From the NCBI GenBank assembly GCA_039000515.1, contig JBCFYV010000100.1:28880421-28944420 (forward strand): a stretch of 64,000 bases of DNA, given 5' to 3'. Positions 46,445 through 59,339 of this stretch are shown here, in pieces. Each line of letters begins with the position of its first letter. Position 1 is the stretch's first letter. The notes below the pieces were generated by a model. The model saw nothing but the letters and a program-made list of their open reading frames with translations, had not been told where the DNA came from and ran no database searches. The translations under genes were made by a program, and so were the position numbers. The stretch is from Timema cristinae (Eukaryota; Arthropoda; Insecta; Phasmatodea; Timematidae).

Positions 46445-46753
46445 TTATTATTATTATTATTATTATCATCATCATCATTAGCACCACGTCTTACTACCCG
46501 TTCGGTTATACGCACTTACGCTAATGTGTATGGTAGGGTGATTGTGAGATGAAATGGAGGACCTACAGTTTAACGTGGAATCCGAACCACGGTGGAGGCC
46601 TGGCATTCCTCACACTCACAAGTTGTGATTAATACACTCTTGTCAGAGGTGAAGGAAGGGTTTGGCAATCAGATAAATCTGTGCCGAGACTGAGGATTGA
46701 ACCCCGACCCCAGCACAGAAGTCTGACACCTTACCCTAGACCACCAGGTCACC
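46445..46753 (-). mobile_element. SINE-A, full-length
   Basis: The (ATT)n/(ATC)n tail, body, B box and complete A box head end at GGTCAC. The internal GTGTATTAATCACAACTTGTG variant links it to the copies at 22.7 and 38.0 kb. Confidence 0.9.
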
Positions 46754-46859
46754 TAATAAAAATAATTTCACGTATCAGACGTCAAATCATATTATCTGCA
46801 GCTGTTAATTATATAAATATATATATATATATATATAATAAATACCTATAAAACATTAA

Positions 46860-46862
46860 TAA

Positions 46863-46928
<66 letters not shown>
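46860..46928. repeat. (AAT)n microsatellite
   Basis: About 22 uninterrupted units. It adjoins SINE-D and may be the tail of a lost element. Confidence 0.9.
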
Positions 46929-46929
<1 letters not shown>

Positions 46930-47265
46930 TGTCTAGGCTACATCATCCGTAGCTCAGTTGAGGAAATATTATCCAGTACTAATGTACCGCTGCTCACGAA
47001 ACGCCCGATGTAGTTATCATACATCCCTCCCGTGGAGGCTCTCTCCATGTCCGATGAGTGAGGGATGATGGTGTGAATATCAGGAGGTGGAGCCAATGGT
47101 GATCTAAACCTAATTTAAGCCTAATTAACCAAATCCTGGTGACCATGGGAATGAATCACCTTTTCAAGAAAAATCCCTCAATACTAGCCGAATTTGAACC
47201 CGAAATTTAAATATCTGGGTCAGCAGCCTAGGGCTCTAACCACTATAACACGAGGCCAGTTCTTA
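46930..47265 (-). mobile_element. SINE-D
   Basis: Minus-strand head (GGCCTCGTGTTATAGTGGTTAGAG in element sense) with B box GGGTTCAAATTC, then a body with GGTCACCAGGATTTGG. It shares this layout with 50.4 and 59.34 kb and lacks the A/B/C tail. Confidence 0.65.
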
Positions 47266-47485
47266 TAATAATTATAATAATAATAATAATAATAATAATA
47301 TGATGATAATAATAATAATAATAATACATAATAATATATTTATTAGCTTTCATAGCTGTGGGATGAGACCCCTCATAAGAGAATCGAACTGTAGAGTTAC
47401 GGCGTAAAGGCTTGTGGGAGATGTCCTGGAGGTAAAGTTACAGCCCAATTTAGATTTTAAGGAAATTTTTTGACAGTTTTAAAAG

Positions 47486-47740
47486 TTTTTTTAAACACCA
47501 CGTCTTACTATCTGTTCAGGTTATACGCATATGTACCAATTACGTTAGTGAGTTGTGGATGAGGAAAGTTGAATTCAAAGGAAGTGTATCCACATTAACG
47601 TGGAAGGAGACTGAAAAACCATTTTGGAAAACCACCTTCAGTATATCTCCACGGGGATTTGAACTGCATTCTCCCTGTCATTGGTAGTCTAGTCTAACTC
47701 GATAGTGACGCCCTAGACCATGCGGCCACCGAAGCAGGTA
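47486..47740 (-). mobile_element. SINE-C, full-length
   Basis: Tail CGTCTTACTATCTGTTCAGG, body, B box (GGATTTGAACTGC) and head ending CATGCGGCCACCGAAGCAGG. Confidence 0.8.
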
Positions 47741-47829
47741 TGTTGATATTAACCTTTGTTTCAAATGTGAAGACTAAGTTTGTTCTAGTCATATTGGTGA
47801 TCATGTTTCCTAGTCCTAATCTCCCGTAC

Positions 47830-48815
<986 letters not shown>

Positions 48816-48885
48816 CATACTAGAACTTGTTAACCTATCACTTATATTTATTTTATTTTAAGTGCATACTTTTAAATACATGTGA

Positions 48886-48975
48886 CATCATTGGCGTGGA
48901 TAGAGGTGGACAGAGGTTGGGTCTACAATACACCCGGCCAAGATTTGAGTCTTGACCTCCACGTTTCCAGCAATA
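48886..48975 (-). mobile_element. SINE-C remnant
   Basis: B box (CAAGATTTGAGTCTTGAC) and part of the body. Confidence 0.45.
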
Positions 48976-50399
48976 TAAAAAAACAATAAATAGTGTGTAT
49001 GTGTTTAAATATAAGATTAGTAATGGGGGTCTACATTCTTGAATATCTAGAGTCCTTAAAAATAATTTTAGATAAAATATTTAGAATAAAAATTAAAAAC
49101 GTTTTTATATATTGAATTGGAATACGTTTTAGATCTCTTGTATTGTTTATTTCTAGTGGTTTAACCAATAAAATGAGATAAGCCAAACTTAAGAACCAAT
49201 CCCCTCATCATTAATTTACCACTTTCCTCTATGCTTGAGGGATTTAATGAATGCGTTATAACCAAAAATGGTAACATTTAACTAATAATTCCATATTTTA
49301 TAGCCACATGTAATAAAGTAGGATTCTTATGTTTAAAAATGTTTCTAAAATTCCTATTTAGATTCGAGACTCAAGATTTGCAGTTAAAATTAAGATAGGG
49401 ATTCGTAAAATAGTGGATTTTAACCATCTTTATGAAATAAAAGCAGCAACATAATATGAAAGTTATAAAAATGAACAAAACTTTCTACCCCCAACAGTGT
49501 AAAACCAGGTAATAAACAAAGGAAGAATCGATAATTCGTTTTTTTTTTGTTGAAGTGGGGGGTAGGGTTGTAATGAATACAGGCAGGGGTAGGTAGTATG
49601 GAATAACACCATCCCCCATCGCTCTTTTTCTCAACAACAAAAAATCTGACAACAAAACTGAAATGATTGTTTTGTTAGTTCATAAATCGTGCAGTCATAA
49701 ACATAAGGAGAGGGGAGAGGGGGGAGGGGTGAAGAGGCTCGAAAGGCGAAAGATTGACAGAAGTAAATTACAAGATGATAGAATAATTTAAACAGCAGTT
49801 TTCTTCCGACGGCTACAACCTACCCCTGTAAGATTAACAACTGCGAGCCTCTTTGCAGGTATATAAAACGTTTTATTAATAAAATTAATGAAAGGAGTAA
49901 ATTGTATTATTTTTCTTCTAGAGTTGAGGGAGGAATGGTAGGTTACCTGTTAAACCTTAAATTTATGGTAGGTGATTTCAAAAGACTGACATGTTTTCAA
50001 ATCAAATGAAGGCAATAAATAATTAAAGTTTATGCATTTGACGTATATAACTGACAATGAAAAAATAGGCCACACTTTATTGGAGGGAGTGGGGATGAAT
50101 TTTAACATTTCAATTTGTTTATTTATAACTGTACAGTCACGTTATGAAAAAGTTCCCTAACGGTCTAATATATTTTATAGGCACCTTATCTTCTTTTATC
50201 AAAATGATAGTACAATAACAAAAAATAAATAGGCTATAGGAAAAGTACAGTCGTATAAAAATGTAATAACCATAATAAAATATAAAATCTATTATATAAT
50301 ATTAATTTAGATTAGTTTAATATAGGCTATCTACATGTGTTCCAGCTAGGACTTAGGAATGAAAAGTGGGAGGTGGAATATTTTTTTTTTTAATTAACT
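48976..50399. other. No supported gene
   Basis: AT-rich with a G-run cluster at 49708-49730. Confidence 0.3.
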
Positions 50400-50541
50400 T
50401 AAGATTAATTTACCAAACACTGGTGATCATTGGAATTATTCTCATGAAGGGAAAATTACACAAATGTACCAGCCACGAATCGAACTCAGGGCCCCCATGC
50501 TTGTAACCAGGTACACTTACCACCACACCACGGGGCCGGTT
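50400..50541 (-). mobile_element. SINE-D, 5' half
   Basis: In element sense the head starts CCGGCCCCGTGGTGTGGTGG and has B box GAGTTCGATTCG. The body keeps CACCAGTGTTTGG. Confidence 0.65.
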
Positions 50542-50754
50542 ATTACTTAGTTGATGACAGGAGACATTTTTATAGATATCCATTCTTTTCTTTAAAAGGA
50601 ATTTGAAATTGTGACTTTTGACAGAATGTTAATTTTCCTATAAATACAACCGCACACGAGTTTTTTTTTCAAACACTAATTTTAACACAAGAATTAATAA
50701 TCACTTAATCAAATTGAATAAATTGTTATTATTATTATTATTTTTATGTTAAAC

Positions 50755-50880
50755 AGTTTTCAATCTCCCCAAGCAAGTGCGGGTACATTCCCTCTCAATA
50801 AATCTTCCTCATGCCTAACACATCAGAGTAATGCATGTGTATAGCCCGAACAAATAGTAAGACTGAGCTTAAAAACAAAG
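50755..50880 (+). mobile_element. SINE-C 3' half
   Basis: Body (CCCCAAGCAAGTGCGGGTAC) and tail (AGCCCGAACAAATAGTAAG). Confidence 0.6.
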
Positions 50881-51075
50881 GTAGGGATGAGTAGGATAGT
50901 ATTAAAGTAAGTGCATCAGAATTAACATGAAGATGTTATAAGAAAATTATATGTGGAAACCACCACGATTGTACCCGTAAGATATTATAGCCTGGTCTTG
51001 GCCTCTCCATTACGTTTCAATTAGGTATATTATGATCTTGACACCTTAGGCCAAGTGACCACCTGAAGGTGTAAG
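50881..51075 (-). mobile_element. SINE-C 5' half
   Basis: Body and head on the opposite strand, directly abutting the previous fragment, so the two form a tail-to-body junction. Confidence 0.5.
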
Positions 51076-51277
51076 TCATTAAAGACGAGTATATATATAT
51101 ATATATATATAATGAACTTCCCAACAATTTCGTATGAAAACATTGGAGCACCAGCTGGTGGATAAAGCAACCTTAGTGTTAAGAAGGTTGTGATTTAAAC
51201 CCGACCTACCTATCTGACACTGAGATAACTTTTTCAGTGGATTTAAAGATAGATGTAAGATGTGATTTTTTTTTAAA

Positions 51278-51527
51278 TAAAATTCGCACCCCGTTTTACT
51301 ACTTGTTTGGGTTATACGCGTATGTGCTAATTACGCTAGTAAAATAGGAATAAGAAAGTTTTAATTTAGAATAAATGCATCAGCATTGCATTATGAGAGA
51401 GTGTGGAATTTATTTTTAATCCATCTTCATTGCACTCGAGTGGGATTCCAACTCCAATCCCCCTGTCATCAGCAGTCTAATCTAACACGAGAGTGACGCC
51501 TTAAACGATATAGCCACCAAAGCAGGT
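51278..51527 (-). mobile_element. SINE-C, full-length
   Basis: Tail CCCGTTTTACTACTTGTTTG, body, a B-box region with GGGATTCCAACTCC, and head ending ATATAGCCACCAAAGCAGG. Confidence 0.75.
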
Positions 51528-51794
51528 TGGAATGTGTAAGTTTTAATTCTCACACAGGTGTACTCCCTTAAAATGGAGGTAAGAAACAATTATATCTAAA
51601 GATGACTGTGAGCTTACCTTTTAAATAGAAATTAGGTATTATTTCGTAAAAGTAATTTTATAAAAAAAAAAATCAAAAAACATCTTAAAAACTGAAAAAT
51701 TAGTAAAGCATCAATAACACTACAGACTTAATCTTAGGCCCATAAATCTTGAAAAAAATCTTAACAAAATACAACAGAGGAATTTTATCCCCAT

Positions 51795-51990
51795 TTCAGT
51801 GATATTTACTCGTTTGGGCTATCTTTAATAGTATTTACACCAATGGGCTAGGTATTAGGAAGATAGAATATAATGGAAATATATCAGCATTTTCCTAAAA
51901 TGAGATCGGAAATAATTTAGGAAATTCAATATAATTACACTTAGCCGGGATTCGAGTTCCACTCAGCAAAAAGACCAGACAAGGTTTATG
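51795..51990 (-). mobile_element. SINE-C remnant
   Basis: Tail relic (TTACTCGTTTGGGC), body and B box (GGGATTCGAGTTCC). Confidence 0.5.
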
Positions 51991-52585
51991 CTTAGCCTGC
52001 GTGCCCCCCTGTGTTAACTTCTCATGGCTGTTCTCCTCTCTACCCCAAGAGAATTTCAGTGCACCTTTTCTTATGTAGGCCCTACTTTTCTCATTCCAAG
52101 ACATTTAACATAATCGTTAAAAAAAACTTACACTAAATGTGACAGTTAAAGGATTTACCCGTCTATGATGTCACGGCAGGTCAAGTTAGGATTTCCCATT
52201 TTAATTTATTTACGTTTATTCATTGAGTTTCAAATTTATAAGCCTAACGTTAGGATAAAACCATAATTTTTTAAATGATTCCAAAAATAGTCCTACGGTG
52301 CCACCAAATTATTATTTTTATTTTAAAACGGTATTTTTTGTAAACGTATTTTTTTTATTAATCATCTAAAACATAAATTATTTGTCTTGGTCATGGAAAT
52401 GGCCTGTAGGATCTTCCTGCCAGTATGTATTTTGAAAAAGTTCGTAGAAACACGTGTATATTTGGGAAATTGCAAACAAGGAAAAGGTAATTTTAAAAAG
52501 CAAGTCAATGTTTTCAAGGACACAAATAGTATAGTGACTGTGTAGACTCATCAGAGAAAGGGGTGAAATGCTATTAGTAGATAAA

Positions 52586-52586
<1 letters not shown>

Positions 52587-52634
<48 letters not shown>

Positions 52635-52857
52635 GCACCGCGTCTTACTACCCGTTCGGGTTATACGCACTTAAGCTAATGTGTAATGGTAGGGTGATTG
52701 TGAGATTAAATGAAGGACCTACAGTTTAACGTGGAATCCGAACACGGTGGAGGCCTGGCATTCCACATATTCACAAGATGTCTTGTCAGAGGTGTAGGAA
52801 GGGTTTGGAAATCAGATAAATCTGTGCCGGGACCGAGGATCGAACCCCGGCCGCTAG
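52587..52857 (-). mobile_element. SINE-A, 5'-truncated, 12-bp target duplication
   Basis: TAGTAGATAAAA at 52575-52586 and 52858-52869. Element sense begins GCGGCCGGGG, so the A box was never integrated. Confidence 0.9.
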
Positions 52858-53154
52858 TAGTAGATAAAAAAAAGGCCTTTCAGGGTAAATTTCTTATTTT
52901 CCTCCCCCTATTTTTATTTCGCACATTGGTTTCAAAGTTTGATAGTGCTTACTTAGTCTTCCTAGCTGCATCAAGTTTAAGATGCAACCCAACTCGCAAA
53001 ATTAGCTCCGGGATCTCTAAGTAGGCAACGTCATTAGAAAGAGAGCTTAAGTCATATTTTACGTATATTTTTATTTTTAAATGACACCTCTTGAGGTAGT
53101 CTTTAAAGGCTTGTACATATTTTTCCAAAAATTAGATTTTTAGGTTAATTTCAA

Positions 53155-53290
53155 ATAAATGCACCATCATTGAACTGAATAGAAGGCGTTAAACCACATT
53201 GAAAGGGTTAAATACATCCCTATTGCACCCATCTGGGGTTGCGACACCCAATTTCCTGTCAAGAATAGAGAATGTATGACGTCACGACAA
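53155..53290 (-). mobile_element. SINE-C remnant
   Basis: Body and B-box-like GGGGTTGCGACACCC only. Confidence 0.4.
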
Positions 53291-53428
53291 GGGAGAGTGG
53301 GAATGGACTGAAGGTGTGTTGAGCTTGGTGGCACCATTACCACTAAGTGGGAGATACCACTTATTCTCCAGCGCAAACATTGGCTTGGTCACCTACGTGA
53401 GTGACGATCGTTCAACCGATAACTAATT

Positions 53429-53960
53429 GCTGATATGAGGGTTTACAAACTTGCTGCACAGCATGTACTTTTAATGGATATATATATGTGTGTGTGTGTA
53501 TGTGTGTGCACGCACGCACGCGTGAGTGCCAGCTATAAACATTAGATTGGTAGTAAATGCTGATATGAAAATTTACAAACTTGCTGCATATTATTTACTT
53601 TTAATTATATTAGATCAAAGTACCAGCTTTCATTATTATTAACTATAACTATAGCCCACTTAAGTGACCGCATAGTCTAAGGCACTGCTCTCGCAGTAGA
53701 CTAGACTACCGTTGACGGGGAGATCAAGTTTAGAATCTCGGTCGGATGTATTGAGTGTGGTTTTTTCCAATTTTTTTTTCCATTCTCCCTCCGCACAAAT
53801 TCGGGTACAATTTCCTCTAATGTAACCCTCCTAATACATAAAATCATTAGAGTAATTATTATAAAAGTGTATAGCCCTAACGGGTAGTAAGACGTGCTAA
53901 AAAAACTTTAGCTATAAGGGTTTACTTACTTGCAGTACCGCGTGTACTTTTATATAAATA
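53429..53960. repeat. Three copies of a 50-bp motif interrupted by a SINE
   Basis: TGATATGAGGGTTTACAAAC-type copies at 53429-53480, 53559-53608 and (degenerate) 53909-53960. A SINE-C lies between the second and third. Confidence 0.6.
53650..53905 (+). mobile_element. SINE-C, full-length, well preserved
   Basis: Head with CGCATAGTCTAAGGCACTGC, B box, body and tail CCTAACGGGTAGTAAGACGT plus a short poly-A. Confidence 0.82.
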
Positions 53961-53974
53961 TATAAACACACACA

Positions 53975-54243
53975 TTACCATTTTTCGTCATTTCGTCTTA
54001 GTAGGGTAGTAGGGTTCGGGTTATATGCAAGGAAAAGTAATAAATTAAGCTAATGTGTTAGGGATTAGGTTGAATCCAGAGGAAATGTACCCACATTTAC
54101 TTGGAGGGAGAGTGTTAAGCCATTCAGGAAAAAACATCCTCAGTGAACCTGACCATTATTAAAACCACAACATCCCCATCATCAGAATTCTAGTATATAG
54201 AGAGAGTGACGCTTTAGGTGTTAGACCATTCGAAGCGAATTTT
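53975..54243 (-). mobile_element. SINE-C, diverged
   Basis: The tail carries a duplicated GTAGGGTAGTAGGGTTCGGG. Body and a decayed head follow. Confidence 0.65.
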
Positions 54244-54689
54244 TTTAAATATACATGTGTTATTTTATTTTGCTAATGTTAAAATAATGACATTCAAAAA
54301 ATAATAATAGTAATTGTCGGTTGATAATTTTCTAAAGGATTAATCATTTATATAATTTTATTGAAATTGAATAAAATAAGTTGGTTTTTTTTAAGTGTTG
54401 AGTATTCTTGACTCGAACATTAATATGTTTTTTGGAACATAGAAATAATATTGTGTTAACGATAACTCAATTAAGTACCATATATCCACTAAGTTTCGTT
54501 TAGATCGGAAGCAAAATATTGTTTATTGGAATTTTCAAAATTGTTTGTTATGAGTTGATAAAAATAACAATATTGACGATTCCCTAAATAAATAATACGT
54601 GTACATTCGCTTTTTTAGAAATTGTATGGAAACGACTGTTATAGCATTCATTTGTCTTATTCATTGCGTTTTACTACTCGTTTGAACTA

Positions 54690-54950
54690 AAGGCAAGATT
54701 AGTATTTTTGTACCACAGAATCTTACCACCATTTCAGGCTAAGCAGTACGCACTAATGGTTTTAGGGACTAGAGAGGTTGTATTTAAAGGAATTGTACCA
54801 GTGTTAGCGTGGAGGAAGAGTGGAAAACAATTTAGATAAAACCCGCCCTCAGTACACCCAACCGAGATTCAAACCTCGTTCTCCCCGTCATTGGCAGTCT
54901 AGTCTATTGCGAGAGAAGCGTCTTAGACCATGCGGACACTAAAGGGGTGC
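54690..54950 (-). mobile_element. SINE-C, full-length
   Basis: B box (GAGATTCAAACCTCG) and head ending ACCATGCGGACACTAAAG. The tail is partly rearranged. Confidence 0.7.
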
Positions 54951-55435
54951 ATGATTAATTAAAATGTATCAGACGCTACCACCATTTAAGAGTCCTTCTC
55001 ACTCCCGATTTAATGGGATATTCTACGACTACGCTCAACCATAAATAGAATTTAAGTACGGGTTTTTTAATTATTTATATGGTAGCATCGAAATTGATAT
55101 AGGTGAAAACGTATTTTTATTTCAAAATATTTGTTTTGAAATTTGGTTGTAATTTTCAAAATACGTCAAATGGTTTCAAAGATTCAATTCCGCTATTTTC
55201 TAATATATACAAAAACACATCAAACGCGACTCCTGGTCTTAAGTGTATTACTTACCTAAGTAAGAGGCCATCCGTGGAGTGAGACGTACTCTTAATACAC
55301 TTGGTTTGAGATGTATCACTTACTTGAGTTAAGTGCTATTTATGGGCCAAGATGGAGTCTTAAGACACCTGATTTGAGCTGTAATACGTTAGTAATAAGG
55401 TGTTTTCCGTGGGGTGAAATGGACTCTTAACATAC
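54951..55435. other. Short degenerate direct repeats at 55220-55440
   Basis: GTATTACTTACCTAAGTAAG, TGAGACGTACTCTTAA and similar phrases recur about every 70-80 bp: at least three diverged units of a tandem repeat. The remainder is unassigned. Confidence 0.45.
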
Positions 55436-55446
55436 AATTTACTGAT

Positions 55447-55638
55447 TATTTATTATTTAGCACCGCGTCTTACTACCCGTTCGGGTTATACGCTTAAGTA
55501 CTAATTACACTAATGGATTAGGAATTGGGAAGGTTGAATTAAAGGAAGTGAACCCGCATTTGCGTGGAGGGGGGGGGAGTGGAAAACCATTTTAAGAAAA
55601 CACCCCCCAGTTCACCTGACCGAGATTCGAACCTCGAT
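55447..55638 (-). mobile_element. SINE-B, 5'-truncated, first of a pair
   Basis: Tail, body and B box, ending at CCTCGA. AATTTACTGAT at 55436-55446 precedes it and TACTGAT follows it. Confidence 0.86.
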
Positions 55639-55645
55639 ACTGATT

Positions 55646-55915
55646 ATTATTATTATTATATTATTACTATGCACCGCGTCTTACTACCCATTCGGGTTAT
55701 ACGCTTTAAGTACTAATTACGCTAATGTATTAGGAATTGGGAAGTATGAATTAAAGGAAGTGAACCTGCATTTGCGTGGAGGGAGAGTGGAAAACCATTT
55801 AGGAACCCCCCCCCTCCCCAGTTCACCCGACCGAGATTCTAACCTCGATCTCCCGTCCTCAGCAGTCGAGCTCAACACGACTAGCGCGTTAGCCAACTAT
55901 GCCACCGAGGCGGGT
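55646..55915 (-). mobile_element. SINE-B, full-length, second of a pair
   Basis: A complete copy in the same orientation. AATTTACTGAT follows at 55916-55926. Confidence 0.9.
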
Positions 55916-56014
55916 AATTTACTGATGATTAGTTAGTTTTAGATAAAGTGAAACAAGGTTGAAGTGTGGGAAAAACAAGAGAGCTTAGATAAAATATGGA
56001 GAACAGAATGCATT

Positions 56015-56110
56015 TCTCCTCTCTTTAAATTCGAACATTGACCTTTCTCTGACTGGAAATCTTAGATATTGTGAGCCTGACGCCTTAAACCTCGTGACAA
56101 CCGTCGTAAA
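56015..56110 (-). mobile_element. SINE-C head remnant
   Basis: AATTCGAACATTGACC (B box) and GACGCCTTAAACC (A box region). Confidence 0.45.
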
Positions 56111-56934
56111 TGTCAACAGAAACTCAACACACTTTTGAATTAGGGCCACTGTTTGTAAACCCCTGACCCGCATGTTGCTACAGGAGATGTGAGAATTAAG
56201 CTTTATTAACGTGTTAAACATAAGGATTACCTTTTACGGCTAGCTTAAATAGTGATGACAAACACTACCTCTCCGCAAGAGAAAAAAATAGGGGAAATTT
56301 GTTTCATTGAATACACGCTTTGTTGGAAACAAAAACTGTAATTTTTAAATGAAATAATAAAGAACATTTATAGCATCCTAATGTTAATGGACATGCTTTT
56401 TTTTTCTGGCTTTAATGCACGCTTTAGTGCCAGTACTGGTTATCAACGGACAATGTGTACGATAATTTTCTGGAGTAGTAATGAACCTAAAAATGTACTA
56501 ACTATATTGTTATGTACTAATTCGAAGAAAATTTTTTAACAAAATAAAATGAATTACTGAACTTAAGTGTTTTAACAACAAAATCCTCTTTTTGACAAAA
56601 TAAATAAAATATTGCTTCAGTAGATAAATTTATTTTTATTTTTTACATAGGCTTATAGTTCCTTATATCGACTGTTCTTAGCTACATAGATATAATATGT
56701 CATGAGCATACTCGTATTTACATTTGACCCGAAATCTTTTAACTAGAAAGAAAAAGTCCTTGTTAAATTACGCATTCCCATGACAATTATTCAAGAAATA
56801 CGTATCATATAATTATAAGAAGAAAATTAATCTAAATGTATCTATTGAAGCTATAGGCTATCCAACATAGGAATGATGGTGGCTGTTAGTAGACTATTTT
56901 ATTGCAAGCATTGGTTGAAAGTCCTAATGTTATT
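56111..56934. other. AT-rich sequence, nothing recognised
   Basis: No supported feature. Confidence 0.3.
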
Positions 56935-57063
56935 TTTAGCACTGCATCTAACTACCTGCTCGAGCTATACGCTTATATACTAATTAAAATAATGATTTTA
57001 GGGATGAGGAAGGTTAATCCCCACATTTTATTAGAGGGAAAGTAGAACAACAATATGTAAAAA
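56935..57063 (-). mobile_element. SINE-C 3' part, cut by SINE-A
   Basis: Tail (AGCACTGCATCTAACTACC) and body up to the point where a SINE-A starts. Confidence 0.6.
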
Positions 57064-57375
57064 GGTGACCTGGTGGTCTAGGGGTAAGGTGTCAGACTTC
57101 TGTGCTGGCGGCCGGGGTTCAATCCTCGGTCCCGGCACAGATTTATCTGATTTCCAAACCCTTCCTTCACCTCTGACAAGACATCTTGTGAATGTGAGGA
57201 ATGCCAGGCCTCCACCGTGGTTCGGATTCCACGTTAAACTGTAGTTCCTTCATTTCATCTCACAATCACCCCACCATTACACATCAGCGTAAGTGCGTAT
57301 AACCCGAACGAGTAGTAAGACGCGGTGCTAATAATAATAATAATAAGAAGAAGAAGAATAACAATAATAATAATA
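57064..57375 (+). mobile_element. SINE-A, full-length
   Basis: Intact head (GGTGACCTGGTGGTCTAGGG), B box, body and shared tail. The repeat tail is AAT drifting to AAG. Confidence 0.92.
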
Positions 57376-57898
57376 TATCAATAATAAACAACAATGTTTC
57401 AACTAAGCCATTGGGAGTTCAAAATGTTGATATGAATTTTATTTTAACAGATTTTACTAAATATCAGTATTTATTTCATTCTAAATGTATTATAAATATG
57501 TATTTTAGATTATATTTACTAACCAATAGTAAATCTTTTTCGTGTAGTTTTTGTGTTTATTTTATTCATACAGTAGGCCTATAGAACGGTGTTCTCTTTC
57601 TGTGACGTAGATAACGTAACAATTTAAACAAAATTATAAAGGTGATATATCGGAACTAGACATCTGGACAAATTAATAATGTAAAAGCACATTCCTGAAG
57701 AATTTCTTCATTGCAGTAGGTAGAAATGAGCCCCGCCATTTCTAACTAGAATCTAAAACAATTTTAACATTTACCTAACCCTTCCTAATGCTATCAACCA
57801 AATAAATAATAAATTTCAGTTGATGATGACATATACAGTTTATTAGGTCTGATGAAGAAAGTTTTTTATACCGAATCTTAAAAGGAGTTCAGGTGTTT

Positions 57899-58143
57899 TT
57901 TTAGCACTACGTCTTACTACCCATCCGGGTTTTATGAAAACGTAATAATTACGCTAATGTGTTAGGGATAAGAAAGGTTGAATTTGGAATATATGTACCC
58001 GAATTTGCGTGGATGTATGATGTAAAACATTAAGAAAAATCACCCTCAATACTTCTGACTGGGATTCGAACCCCAACCTCCCCGTCATCGGTAGTCTACT
58101 ATATTGATAAAGTGATGCCTTAGACCATGAGGATCAGTCGTGT
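57899..58143 (-). mobile_element. SINE-C, full-length
   Basis: Tail CGTCTTACTACCCATCCGGG, B box (GGGATTCGAACCCC), and a head ending ACCATGAGGATCAG. Confidence 0.78.
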
Positions 58144-58154
58144 ACACACATACA

Positions 58155-58270
58155 ATAATTACTCTAGGGGAACGGTGATGCGGAAGATAGAGTTTTAGAG
58201 GGAATGTATCTGAATTTGCCTGGAGCGAGAGTGGTAAGCTATTTATAGAAAATAAATAACTTATGTGACC
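58155..58270 (-). mobile_element. SINE-C body fragment
   Basis: AATTTGCCTGGAGCGAGAGTGG of the body in the same orientation as the preceding copy. It is cut off at the inverted repeat. Confidence 0.5.
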
Positions 58271-58271
58271 A

Positions 58272-58892
58272 GTTAAGACTTCGAAAAAATCTAAGGTCAA
58301 TAAAGAGGTAAAAGAATAGTATACTAAAGAAAATAAAAAATTAAAAGTAATTAACAAGTTAAAACTATAAATATTTAATATTGATAAAAATTCAAGCAGC
58401 GCTTTCGATAACACTGACACTTGCCCAAGGAGTAACGGGACTCAAATCAAGTTAAAGACTTCATATCTCTATTTAAACATTGTAACTTTATTAATAGCTT
58501 GTACGTTTTAAGCCTTATGTCATATTAATTATATTTCCTGTAATACAATACTTACACTTGGTTACTCCATTCAAATTTGCCATCTTAATGTTGAAATATT
58601 AATTGTATTGTTCCTCAATTCATTTCTGTTATTAATTATTTTAATATGTTTTCATGTATTTATCCTTCTGATTGATGGTCACCATTTGACTTGATAATGT
58701 TATGTCACGATTATTTTTAATCATATTATTTCTATCTCATATATTTTAGTGTTATCGAAAACGCTGCTTGAATTTTTTATCAATATTAAATATTTATAAT
58801 TTTAACTTGTTAATTACTTTTAATTTTTTATTTTCTTTAGTATACTATTCTTTTATCTCTTTATTGACCTTAAATTTTTTCGAAGTCTTAAC
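58272..58892. repeat. Inverted repeat, 144/145-bp arms, 332-bp spacer
   Basis: Arms 58272-58415 and 58748-58892 differ by four substitutions and one indel (about 97% identity). A transcript through it would form a long hairpin. Confidence 0.93.
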
Positions 58893-58949
58893 CTGTTTAT
58901 AACTGCTCGTTACTTTTTTCAAGTTTAGAATGTTTTCTAAAATGATTTA

Positions 58950-59045
58950 TGTGGCCGGCATTAGAACTCTGATTTCTCCATCACCGGTAATCCAGAAATG
59001 AACCACTATACTGGGGTATTAGGTCATACAGCCAGCAAAGCGGGT
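58950..59045 (-). mobile_element. SINE-C head fragment
   Basis: B-box-like (CATTAGAACTCTG) and a head ending CAGCCAGCAAAGCGGGTA. Confidence 0.5.
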
Positions 59046-59339
59046 AAAGTTTTTGTTAACAAACCACTTAATGATTTTTTTTTATTTTGACGTTAATATT
59101 TTGATGTGAAGTGGCTTGCACATTGCTCCTGGTCTGTGGCTCAGACCACTTGAACATTATAAGGACTGGCTGTCTCGTTGGACAAATATTGGGCCAGAGT
59201 ACGTTCAACCAAATATAAATTAGTCGTAATTACAAAACAAACAAGTGGAATTCACACAATAGCAATTATTATTAATCCGATGCTCTCGTGTTTAAAATAC
59301 TATACAAACGTTATATATACTGTTATAGCTACTACTAAA

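Noticed and set aside
58085..58420. 111-codon minus-strand frame with hydrophobic segments
   Set aside because: Composed of SINE-C head plus an AT-rich inverted-repeat arm; hydrophobicity follows from T-rich codons.
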